DNA of 64,000 nt from positions 1 through 64,000 of the forward strand of contig MCFE01000033.1 of NCBI GenBank assembly GCA_002104905.1. Reading direction: 5' to 3'. This DNA is from Basidiobolus meristosporus CBS 931.73 (taxonomy: Eukaryota > Basidiobolomycota > Basidiobolomycetes > Basidiobolales > Basidiobolaceae). Positions 37,232-46,955 of the stretch are shown here, piece after piece; the stretch's first letter is position 1, and every line of letters starts with the position of its first letter. Made by a program: the position numbers and the translations under genes. The notes under the pieces were generated by a model. That model saw only the letters and a program-made list of their open reading frames with translations, did no database searches and was not told the DNA's origin.

Positions 37232-38784
37232 ATGGGATACTCTGAAAAAGATTCAGATGGAGCTCTTCCTTTGATCAAGAAGTTCAAGAGCAAGTCTTTG
37301 GCACCACGTATCACTACACAACACTTACTTTCCTATTCCACTCCCAACTCAGCAACCACACTCTCTCCCTCCACACCCTTCCCTGGCACCCCTAGAGTTT
37401 CTCGACGATGTACTCGACTGTTCGTGCTATTTTCTCTTCTTCTCACAGTCCTTGCCCTGGCTGCGTTGACCAGTAGTACATTCCCAAGCGATTTTCAAAC
37501 CACAGTGTCTACTCCTGACGTGTACTTGACAGAGGCGATGGAGCCGGAGCCGGAAATACATCCACCTTTCGAGTGTGGGGAAGATCTTGGAATCCCTTGT
37601 AAATTCATATTCCCCACATTCATTGCTGAGCAAGAATCTAAAGGGATTCAACACTTTTGGCAACTGGCAATGCTTGCCAAGCAACTCAACCGCACCATGG
37701 TTCTCCCTAACACCTTCACCTCTCGTATGTCAACCTGCTACCAATACCCATTCTCTCACTACTTTTCCGTTGAGACCCTGAAGGCCGCTGACGTCCCTTT
37801 TGTGTACATGTCTGACTTCTACGATTGGGTAGGTAGACAAGGGGATGTTCCCGCGCAGCCGGTGCTATTTCAGGGAAGGGCTGACCTACACTCGACCTGG
37901 TCGAAGAGAAAGTACGTCAAGACTTCATGCCTGGGAAATTGGCAATTTAATCTGGATGAATATGAGCGCTTAGTTCTCAGTCCAGATAAGGGGTATTGGA
38001 GGACTCCTGAGAGTCGAGCCAATACCAACAAGTACATCGTTGATAGCCTGACGAATAGCGTCAATGCCGAGGGTGAGACGCCAACCGTGTATCTCGTGGA
38101 ATACAGATTCTTGTATCGGTTTATCGAGGTTGAGAGAACATCGGCCCCTCTGAACTACCATCCGTATATCCAGAAGAAGGTGGACAATGTGGTCGCATCT
38201 CTCGGTCCCTTCATTGCTGTTCATTGGCGTAAGTGTTGGGCAATTGCTACATGTACCCGTGGGGCATGTATTAACCCATTTCTCGCATTTCTTTAGGCAT
38301 GGAGACTGTCACCCCATACCAGAATCTTCCACGTTGCGCGGAAAACTTGATAAGATCCCTGAAGAGAATATCGGAAGCGGAAAACATCAAAACCATCTAT
38401 TTGGCGACTGATTATCCCCTGGAGGACCTTTACCCTCACTCTGGCAGCTGGGATCTAGAAGAGCTAACTGACTATCATCATAACGCTATCCGAATCATGA
38501 AATCCAATGTCCAGCTGGAATCCTGGATTTCTCTGGAGCAGGGGCGCCACGTCAACGACACCCTCTCCATAACCACGGAGCAGGATTTCGATCCAGGGCT
38601 GTTGGGAATCTTCGACAAAATGATGTGCACGCGTGCCAGCTATTTCCTTGCTGGCCCTCCGGAATGCTCCAGAGCCAGCTCGTTTACTGCTCAGATTGCC
38701 AACACTCGTGAACAACTACAAAGCAACGGTCTTGACAAGGTTGCTCTGGAGTATCGGAATATCATGGATCGCTGGTCTTTCTGA
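37232..38784 (+). CDS. Type II membrane protein, GDP-fucose protein O-fucosyltransferase-like
   Basis: Exons are 37232-38228 and 38297-38784; the sum is 1485 nt, or 494 residues. A basic cytosolic tail of about 60 residues precedes one transmembrane segment (RLFVLFSLLLTVLALAAL), which fits a Golgi or ER type II glycosyltransferase. The lumenal part begins with a Cys-containing PPFECGEDLGIPCKFIFPTF block and QHFWQLAMLAKQLNRTMVLPN. The motif FIAVHWRMET, created by splicing, matches the HxRxxE/HWR region of O-fucosyltransferases that bind GDP-fucose. YLATDY and the CTRASYFLAGPPECSRASSFTAQI block resemble the family C-terminus. The acceptor protein is unknown, and family membership below the superfamily level is uncertain. 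ATG 37232 was chosen; the frame upstream is probably leader sequence. Confidence 0.75.
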
Positions 38785-38961
38785 ACTGCCACTTTTCCAC
38801 TCTAAATACTTCAATTTCCCTTTGCTCACTGTATAGTAGTCTGTTCATCATAAACAAAACCTAAAGGATACATAGTTCGTCGAATATACTAGTAATAAAT
38901 AATCTTCATGTAGTGACTATCTTTATGGACCTCAAGATCGATACTTCGCCAGAAAGCGGCA

Positions 38962-39690
38962 TTAACAAAGTGATGGACGAGGGGAATATGCGAGCTGGAC
39001 AGAAATAAAGTGCAAGACATGGATTTCAATCATTGTAACGTTCCTTGGAGAAGTTGGGTCCTGTACGAACGGAGCAAGAACCTTACTACCCGTCTGCAAC
39101 AACGGATGTCCAGCGACACTAGTGAAATTGGGTTAGCGAGGTCTATTGTCAAACTTGAAGTCGCAACCTACATCTGCAAGAATCGTTCTAGACCTTCCCG
39201 GCGATGCTCAATTACTTCGTCCGAGAATCGATGAGTGAATACTTTTCCGGGGAGGTATGGTATGTTTACTCGAGGGCATTCGCGTTCCAGGACGTCACGG
39301 AACCACTCGAAATCTCGGTAACGCCTACGCACCGAAGAGGAGGCCAATTTGAAGGAGGGGAGATTTGTCTATGGGTTGAGGTGGAATAATGTGAGAGTTC
39401 AGGTCCACCAAATGAACCTGATAGTGGAACGCGAAAATTAGTTCTTCATAGATCGCCTACTTGACAAACCACCTCGTAGTCAGTGTACATCTTTCTGCCA
39501 AAGCCTAAACTTTGCGTTAGCTAGCCTGTTACGGCCAAGAAAATAGAAACAGGTCTCTCGATTTACCGTGTGTTTGAGGATTCCTCACTTCGATTTCTAA
39601 GAAATTTTCCGGAACGCCATAGATATCTTCCAGAGACTGTTCCTTAATATCGGGTCTGACTTCATTTCCGAAGGAGCGGTGTAGGGTCAT
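38962..39690 (-). CDS. SNX3: Sorting nexin-3 (SNX3/Grd19)
   Basis: SNX3 is a small PX-domain protein that binds PI3P on endosomes and works with retromer in recycling. Exons are 39690-39567, 39504-39461, 39368-39172 and 39118-38962; the sum is 522 nt, or 173 residues. The gene is easily missed because every exon is short. It reads [20 protein letters not shown], then FTDYEV-like [31 protein letters not shown] with the PI3P-binding [23 protein letters not shown] and [18 protein letters not shown]. Beyond FVQDP the predicted tail does not look like SNX3, so the last exon boundary is uncertain and another short intron may exist there. Confidence 0.88.
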
Positions 39691-40352
39691 TGTTGGTATA
39701 TATCTTACAAAGGTGTATACAAGTTAACAAGGTAAGACACGGGTGAATTAGTGTCTGGCTCGCAACCAAGTTACCAGTATTTTTATGGAAGTCACTATGA
39801 AACGCCACAACGAGCTTCACCAACCTTAGTAATATCGCATTCTGTGCGGAAATTCGAACTTCAGCTTCCAAATTATTCGGATGGTTCCAACCAATTGAGA
39901 ATGCCATATTGATCTTTTGTTCTAGACACAGGACAATCGATCTACCCACTTTTCGCCAATACCAAGGAGCTGATGAGGTGAATATTAGACATATATTTAG
40001 CCATGAATTTAACCTTCTTCGAAACCAAAAGGTATCGTTTGAAAGCGGGGTGAGCTCGAGAGTCACGGAGATATATGCGCATATAACCTCCGGATCATGT
40101 ATGCTGGGCCAGGTATGAGGCCCCAGGTGTTCGAAATATTTGTCGAGCTTGTTTCACCGGACACTGATACGTTGTTTCCTTCGTACAAATATCCAAGGAC
40201 AAATATAAATAAGGAAGTGGGGGGTTTGCAGAGTTTGAAAAGTGATTCAGTGCAGCGTTTCCCGTAACGAACCATCACAAAACTCAAATCTAAGGTGCAG
40301 GCGCCTGTCACGGCATAAACGATATCCACCAGAAAGCGGTTTATCCAGAAAT
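39691..40352. other. divergent promoter region between SNX3 and half-LIM genes
   Basis: Open frames on both strands show no recognisable motif. No RNA was seen. Confidence 0.4.
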
Positions 40353-40951
40353 ATGAGGACCAACACTTGTTTGGTCTCTAGTAACAGCGAGACCAGCTCA
40401 ACAAGAAGCAGTCTGCGTACTCAAGAGCTGTGTCAGTTCTTTGACGACGAGCTCCCCGCGTTGAAGAAAACGCAGTCCGTTAAGTCACCCAGGGAATTTC
40501 GAGTGGACGTGAAATCTTTAATAGCAAAGGTATGCACACCTACCTCTTACCAGAGTTTTCTAGACCTAACGGAGTGCTTTAGTTCGATTCAAACAAAACT
40601 AGCAGCGCGCCTTCCTCCGTTCGTACGCAGGACAGAGTGCTTCGATGCACTACTCTCCAAACCCCCTCTAGTGAAGCGAGCCAATCGCAGAAATGGCTAA
40701 GAACATCCCCAACTTATCAGCTGGCCAAACTGAGTTACGGAAAGACCAACACCTCTACCAAGTATTCGACAACACTGTCCATTTCGCCGAATCTTGTGTC
40801 ACCAGCAAAGTCACCAGTTCGCCTTGCGAAAGCTTCCGAAGAGCAGCGATGTACAATTTGTAAAGAGCATGTTGACGTCAACAAGTTCGCGGTGATATCA
40901 GGCGAATACTACTGTAGACTTCACTTCAAGATCACTTATCGGCTCTCGTAG
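40353..40951 (+). CDS. small protein with a single LIM-type half zinc finger
   Basis: I do not recognise this as a named family. Exons are 40353-40529 and 40583-40951; the sum is 546 nt, or 181 residues. The first two-thirds is Ser/Thr/Lys-rich and probably disordered. The C-terminus has CTICKEHV, 17 residues from the second to the third ligand, then CRLHFK. This CxxC-x17-CxxH spacing matches the second zinc finger of a LIM domain, with a usual G-x-YYC ending, but the first finger is absent. It may be a truncated LIM protein, or the gene may continue downstream: a donor-like GTAGGA overlaps the stop and further exon-like blocks lie at 41041-41720. An alternative GTG at 40242 is in frame but not needed. 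Confidence 0.6.
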
Positions 40952-41040
40952 GAAATACCCCAATTTAATCACATGTATGATTGGCCACAACAAGTGGAAT
41001 AGGAATGCTGATATCGGCCTTCAATTCTTACACCCGTTAG

Positions 41041-41720
41041 CCAGTGTGCATTGGTCAACTCGACATGTTTATTCTTGCTGGATGTTGAACGAGAACTTCG
41101 AAAGAATCGTGCTACTGTGATAAATATGCGGCTTGAGGTTTCAAAGACATGGACAGAAGTATTCCCGAAATTTGCCAACAACACTACTGTGGAAGATACG
41201 ATGTAGAGATAGCAGAGCCCATTCCCAGCGATGTCACACCTTGCCGTCTCCGATTTCTACCAGGCCATGGGCGATGCATTGCATTTAAATACTCTAAACA
41301 CCACTCTTGATTAGGAACTACCAGAAACGGATTTACGAACGCTAAATGACGCCACAAAAAAGTCAACCCACTAGTCCTGGATTATCACTACCTCGTCAAC
41401 TCCAGCAAAAGGAATATTATCGATTCACGATACACAGAGCTTACCAAAATTAGATCAAAACTGCCTTTGTCAACAGTTTGTCGCTTGGGCCATGAGAATA
41501 CCATTATGGGGTAGTGACCAAGAATTCCTAAGTCAATTGACTTGCAGACAATCCAACAATTTTCCTTGTCATGTCACTCACGGTAAGATAGGCTCACCGT
41601 TGAGAAAGCATGCGAGTGCCTTCATGATCGAGAAATAATACAGGACTGTTTGCCGAGTTTGATGAATCGTTGGATATTTCCGGAAAACATTTACCAGCAA
41701 GTCATAAACAGTCTCAATAA
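41041..41720 (+). other. possible further exons of unknown gene
   Basis: Three blocks look coding. At 41041-41208 a frame reads LLDVERELRKNRATVINMRL and EVSKTWTEVFPKFANN up to a stop. At about 41374-41582 an open frame is followed by a good 61-nt intron (GTAAGA..ACAG, 41583-41643), then an exon reading LFAEFDESLDISGK to a stop at 41720. If the exon at 40583 spliced from about 40949 to 41041, the first block would extend the half-LIM protein in frame. Competing open frames in the same stretch prevent a firm model, and I cannot name a family. Confidence 0.3.
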
Positions 41721-42043
41721 TTTTGGAATAATGAACCTTTCAACAATAAAAACTCAGCATATCCAAGTCAATGCTCGATACACCGATAGATGGCAAGTTC
41801 GCGATTTCGGAGCTTTGAGGATTGGCACATCCATTTATTCAAGTCCATTAGGTTGGACATACGGATGCTATCTTCATCTTTCTTCCTCGTATTACAATGC
41901 TTTACCAATTATAGTGGTCATCAATGTAGTTGAATTGTTAAGCATGTAGAATACATTTAAACTCTATGGTGAGGGGTTTGTATAGAATAAGCAAAAAGTG
42001 ATGAAGCCAACAGCAAATGTCAATAAGCTGTCGTCGAGATTGC
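41721..42043. other. intergenic sequence before the carrier gene
   Basis: This is the convergent flank between the uncertain exons and a mitochondrial carrier on the minus strand. Nothing else was seen. Confidence 0.4.
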
Positions 42044-43021
42044 TCAAGAGAAGAGTCGGAGTACAGATTCATATACCAAGAAGTTTATCGAGTGGATGGG
42101 GAATGCTCGTACCAGAGTGGGCACCATTCCGGAGTATAGACCGCGGACTCCAGATTGAGCTTTGACCTTTCTGAAACAATCCCAAAATCCATTGTATGTT
42201 TTTGTTGGAAGGAAGGCCTCCTTTTGGATCCGGGATTTTATAAGGTCAATCGGAAATCCTACCAACCAAGAAAACGTTCCACTACATCCACCCGCCAATA
42301 GAAAGACGAGCGGGGAAGGAGCGAAATGGAAAACATCAAGTGCTGTATGCTTGAAGGTCTCGTAGAAGCCAAAATAAAAGGCAGTACCAAGACTGTCTCT
42401 AAGTGCGTGAAGATGAGTACTGCTGTATAGTGAAGGCAATCCATGGGAACGCAATAAACGAAGGCCACAAGAGAAAGTATTTTCGTTCAGCGGAATTGAG
42501 TTTGTCGAGCTAGCAAGTACTCGCTGAAGTTGCATTTGAATCTTTATCAATTCCAAAGGAGTGCATATCAAACTGGTGATAAAGCCGGAAGTCGCCCCTG
42601 CTCCAAGAATGCAAGGTAGTGTACTATAATAGTTAGTCTTGGTATACTCTTCTATGGGTGCATCGCTCGAGCCGAGGCAAAAGCGGCGGATCAACGAATT
42701 TTTCCCCTCAACATACACCGTAAAGGAGAATGCTTTAATTAGGGTCACGCTTACCAGAGGGCTGGCAATTCCTCGCCAGAAGGCGCCGACTCCCTCATTC
42801 TGTAGAACCAATCGAGCACAAGCATTCATAGAAGGGTAATCAGCTGTTTGCATACGGGTTTTCAAGCAATCGAACGGGTATCCGACTAAGGTTCCGACGG
42901 TCCCTGACGCGCCAGCTGCAATAGCAGTCTTGTATGGCCGCAAGCTTGCTATGAGGGAAGAATCGTTGTCTAACTCATTTTTGCCGGTCTTTGGTAAGAG
43001 TTGGTGAGGGCCTTGACTCAT
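42044..43021 (-). CDS. Mitochondrial carrier family protein (SLC25)
   Basis: The single-exon gene encodes 325 residues in the typical three-repeat arrangement of the mitochondrial inner-membrane carriers. The three signature motifs read PFDCLKTR, PLELIKIQ and PIDLIKSR; the second lacks the usual basic end residue but keeps PxExxK. Hydrophobic segments alternate as expected. The substrate cannot be assigned with confidence; overall it resembles amino-acid or carnitine-type carriers. The start at 43021 (MSQGPHQLL) is the first ATG, since the frame upstream to 43069 opens only with a non-ATG codon. It lies just upstream of another carrier on the same strand, but the two differ in structure (one exon against seven). 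Confidence 0.88.
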   Translation of the reverse strand: MSQGPHQLLPKTGKNELDNDSSLIASLRPYKTAIAAGASGTVGTLVGYPFDCLKTRMQTADYPSMNACARLVLQNEGVGAFWRGIASPLVSVTLIKAFSFTVYVEGKNSLIRRFCLGSSDAPIEEYTKTNYYSTLPCILGAGATSGFITSLICTPLELIKIQMQLQRVLASSTNSIPLNENTFSCGLRLLRSHGLPSLYSSTHLHALRDSLGTAFYFGFYETFKHTALDVFHFAPSPLVFLLAGGCSGTFSWLVGFPIDLIKSRIQKEAFLPTKTYNGFWDCFRKVKAQSGVRGLYSGMVPTLVRAFPIHSINFLVYESVLRLFS

Positions 43022-43505
43022 GTTCAAGAAAGGTATCTCTCTAAAGTAAGACCTTGCTACTAACACCAAATACCGCAGAACTTAAAGCCAAGTAAACCTC
43101 CTGCTTGAGTATCCTTGATTCTCATGTACGATCATAAAATATTTGTAATCAGCAATTTCGGATTATATCTAGCGTATTGAATGAATATAGTTGGGGTAGT
43201 TGTGGAGATAATTGGCAGCCTACGAATTTGGTAAGATGTATCTCACCAACCAGTACTCACGGCTATTCCTTCACAACTGCAGGCAAAATGAAAATTTATC
43301 CGCTTACCAGTGATCCGAACAGGGTGGGAACTCTGGTTATCCCTTAGCCGAAGTTGCTACAAGTGTGGGCCATCGAAGGCTGGGGTTAGGTTTGTCTTCT
43401 ACTGCGGGTTGTATTGAGTTTATTCAAATGTATGGTTGGACAATGACGGTATGTAAATGATGCCGGTTTGGCTTTGGGAATACGGATGATATCTATACAA
43501 CAGCC
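43022..43505. other. intergenic region between two carrier genes
   Basis: It holds the promoter of the single-exon carrier and the 3' flank of the FLX1-like gene. No gene was seen. Confidence 0.5.
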
Positions 43506-44761
43506 TTAACAGGCTTTTGCATGCTCGCGAAAGTACTTCGACATGTTTTCATAAACTGCAAAGGTTACACATGTCCCGGGTAGCACGCGGATAGTATTCG
43601 GCCCAAGTCCTTTGTAGAAACCAGACATGCCCTCTGACCTGTAATCCAGTTAATTGTCGAATTCTCATGATCGAGACAGTATCCAAACCAACCTAAAGAT
43701 CTTGGTGATAGTGTCGATCGTGCCGGTGTATTTCGCTTCGACTTGGTAGTTCTAGGTGATATTTTAATCATCAATTCCAAAATGGTTTAGCGTATCCGGA
43801 GATGTACCTGCAGGCGAGTCTTGACCACTTGGTATGGGTATGTGGACACGCTGGCAAAGACCTTCGAAGCAACGGCCATGGCGATGTATTCATAGGTGTC
43901 CTATCAACAACCGGTTGGTACTATGCTTGGAGCTTGCGATTAACAGAAAAGCCATTACCAGTTTATTTTTATCCTTCGATGGATCGTATTCAACCCGCCA
44001 CTTTTTCATTTCCTCGTACGCCATGAATTGTATCGCGCCATGGGACACACCGAATAACGCAGGTACAATACCTCGGTAAAGCCCGCGGATTCCTTCGTTC
44101 TTGGCGATCTGGTAGAGGCCATCTGGCAAAGTTTCAGGGAAAATTAGGGCAATATTCTACTTACACGCTTGATGGCATTCTTACCGAATAGCCCGTTATA
44201 AGCCTGGGTGTAGTTTTTGCTAGTAGCCAACATACGAGTCTTGACTACCCAAATTGGATTGGTGCACACACTAGTGACAGCCCCTTTGGAAGCAAGGTAA
44301 GTCATATAACTACAGAGGATTTACCGAGAAAAAATCTACCTGCTTCAGCTGCAGCCAACAAGTGTTGAGCGGCTGAGAGTTTGGTGTCGCTATTACTTGA
44401 CATTTGTCTTTTGAAAACACTATACCAATAGAAATAGAACCCCCAGCTAAGGGTTGCTCCAGCCAGGTTTGGAGACAGACCACGATATAAGCCGGCAAGC
44501 CCGTCTTCAAGGAGAATAACCTTGGTGGCTTTCAAAGCACGACCAACGATTGGCTTCCGGAGTTCCTTCGGCGATGTGTCCACTATGCAAAGTCACGATA
44601 AGCAACAACGGAAAGGAGTAATCGGTACGACGAAAAGGTCTACCTTGCAATCTGGTTTTGATAACATCCAGAGGATGCACAGCAATAGTGGTCACTGCAC
44701 CTGCGGTCAGACCAGCGACAGCTTGGTCTACAGCTGGGAATCCAGAGAACGACTTGGACAT
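43506..44761 (-). CDS. FLX1: Mitochondrial FAD/folate carrier (FLX1/SLC25A32-like)
   Basis: Exons are 44761-44644, 44582-44340, 44283-44185, 44122-43959, 43900-43808, 43751-43693 and 43638-43506; the sum is 909 nt, or 302 residues. The three carrier motifs read [19 protein letters not shown] (the PIW variant typical of FAD, folate and pyridine-nucleotide carriers) and [30 protein letters not shown] is a hallmark of the FLX1/SLC25A32 group. Repeat ends [20 protein letters not shown] and [18 protein letters not shown] are also as expected. It should bring FAD or folates into the matrix. Intron 6 has a GTTGGT donor. Confidence 0.92.
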
Positions 44762-45010
44762 GAACAGAGGATGGAGGAAATATAATACACCTCTTGACTT
44801 CGATCGGTATAGTTAGTCAAGTTTCAGCCTTATATTTTCCTAGGATCGGAATCAAGATAATCTCTCCATGCAACTGCACAAATCCAATAGATGATTAATC
44901 GCCAGATCCAATAATCAATGATCGCAGTCACTTCCAAAAAAAAAGACCACGTGATGATATAAATTATCGTCAGTGGGAAACCTGGATCAATATTATCAAT
45001 CTTTACCGCA

Positions 45011-46633
45011 ATGGACAACATAGGCTTGGGAAGTCCCACCCTGAAAGCACCTCCAACACTACAGCAAATAACTGAGAAAGTACTGATAAACTGGCGGAGC
45101 TGTACGTTGGATGTTTCTTCTTCAGAGTTTATGTTAGCAACCTTTGATTTACTCCTTCTTTGGCAACAACAGCCATCAGTGACTTAGGAGATGTGCCATA
45201 TTACCTTATCTATCCGGTCCTGAAGGAATGCTCAGCTTCCCAACTTGCCCATATCGAGCACAACAATCCAGTAAGAAATAGACCCCTTCATACACACGTC
45301 GAGAAAATCCTAACTTGATTCCACTTTTGATGCAGCATGTTGTCGAAGAAGATGATGGTTCGTTTACTCCAACATTCAAGATTTTCTACCGTATCTCTAA
45401 AATACCGCTTCCTTCGTATGGATGTTATTTTCAGAATTATGGAAGCCGTTATGTCTACGAGATTTCATTGAGGTTCGACAAGAATATGATTCACACACTC
45501 TCCCAACTGTTATCTCCTGGAGAGAACTGTACATGGTATGACCAATTTATCAATTGTCCACCCCTTGCCTAGCCTAACATCCAGCGTATCAGGAATATGA
45601 GCACAAAAAGCAACTCAAGTTCGAGGAGTGGAGCAAGAAACTGAAGGAAAGGTATGCTCAAGTTCATAACCAGAAGAAGCATACCATCTACACCGAGGAC
45701 GTACCACCACCACCGAGAGGGTATTCTTCCGGTTGGGCCTCATTTAGAACTGGCGAACGAAAGACCACCCGCGGGTTTTCTATTGCAGCAAAGGCCCGAG
45801 CAGAGACCAGGCAAATCTCATCCATCTACAGATCTAACACAAACCCATATTCTGGCTTCAGTCGTCGCAAAGAGAAACCAAGCACTAGTGTTCCAAACAG
45901 CTCCTCTCCGCCGAGGTACGGACCTCCATTAGCATCCAGGTATCCGACCAAACCAGCAGCCGTCCGCCCCTCTCAAAACCATTCGCCACCCTCCGAAAGA
46001 ATCATCGGTAGCTCGCTGTCCGAATGTAGAGAACCAGACAAGAAGAGAAGTATCGAAATCACTTGTTACACTCCACCTGGAAAGCAACATGCCGCTGAGT
46101 CGATTCTCAGAAAAGGCTCCCACTCGGCCCCCGTTTCCAGTAAAGTGTTTTCATCTGAGTGGAGTGTTTTTCAGTCCTCCAATACCGATCACGATTTCAA
46201 CCGATCCAAAACCAGTTCATCTGTCGTTCGTAAGATACGCAGCGAGACTCGTGGTGAATCTCTAAGACTCATGACCCCATCCCCAACCCACCCACCCAGA
46301 CATAATACCGGATCTAGAGTTAATACAGCCAGTCCACATTCTCCCACTTACAACTCTAGAACGGCAAGAACTTCGAGTGCATCCAGTACGATGATCTTTA
46401 CAACTAGCCACTTGACCGAAAATGAACCTAACCACTGCCTTCGTATAGCTCCACTACGTCAGAACGACCAGAATTCCGGAGCTAATCCATGGTGTAGCCC
46501 TGAAGTAGACGCAACGTTTTTTGCCATGGTAAATCCAATCCCTCTTCGCTTACTTTTCTCTGTGGACTAATGGACCGTCAAATAGCTGCACGGAAAGAAG
46601 CCCTCCAAAAAGCTGAAGGGAAGCTCTAACTAG
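45011..46633 (+). CDS. ELA1: Elongin A (transcription elongation factor SIII subunit A)
   Basis: Elongin A binds Elongin C through its N-terminal region and acts in Pol II elongation and in a cullin ubiquitin ligase for stalled polymerase. Exons are 45011-45101, 45173-45270, 45336-45357, 45435-45535, 45593-46528 and 46586-46633; the sum is 1296 nt, or 431 residues. Joined exons read SISDLGDVPYYLIYPVLKEC, QLAHIEHNNPHVVEEDDELW and CLRDFIEVRQ, then VISWRELYM, the classic Elongin A block. The third exon is only 22 bases. The long fifth exon encodes a basic, Ser/Pro-rich tail with KKQLKFEEWSKKLKERYAQ at its start. The very short last exon ends in a Lys-rich segment. Confidence 0.9.
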
Positions 46634-46955
46634 ACCTTTCACCCACATACATTTGACATGGTGTAGCCAATACCCCAAGCATTGCCAAATGGTCTGGCTA
46701 GACATCGCCCAATAGCGCCCATGTAGAATGGAGTCTTGCCTTTGAGTGACTCAGTCCAAGTACCAGCTATGTATATACACTTCGGAAGTACCAGAACCGG
46801 CCAATGTAAATCTCCAACTTTTGCACCAAGTAGATCATATCATGTGATCAGACGATGATCAGCACAAAATAAAGATGAGCACCATAATTTATTTCTCCTT
46901 TGAGCAAGTCAATTTTGTTCTATACACTTTGATTGCCCCTAGGTTTTTGAGCGGC
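46634..46955. other. convergent 3' intergenic region
   Basis: It lies between the stops of Elongin A (plus) and the branching enzyme (minus); nothing else was seen. Confidence 0.5.
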
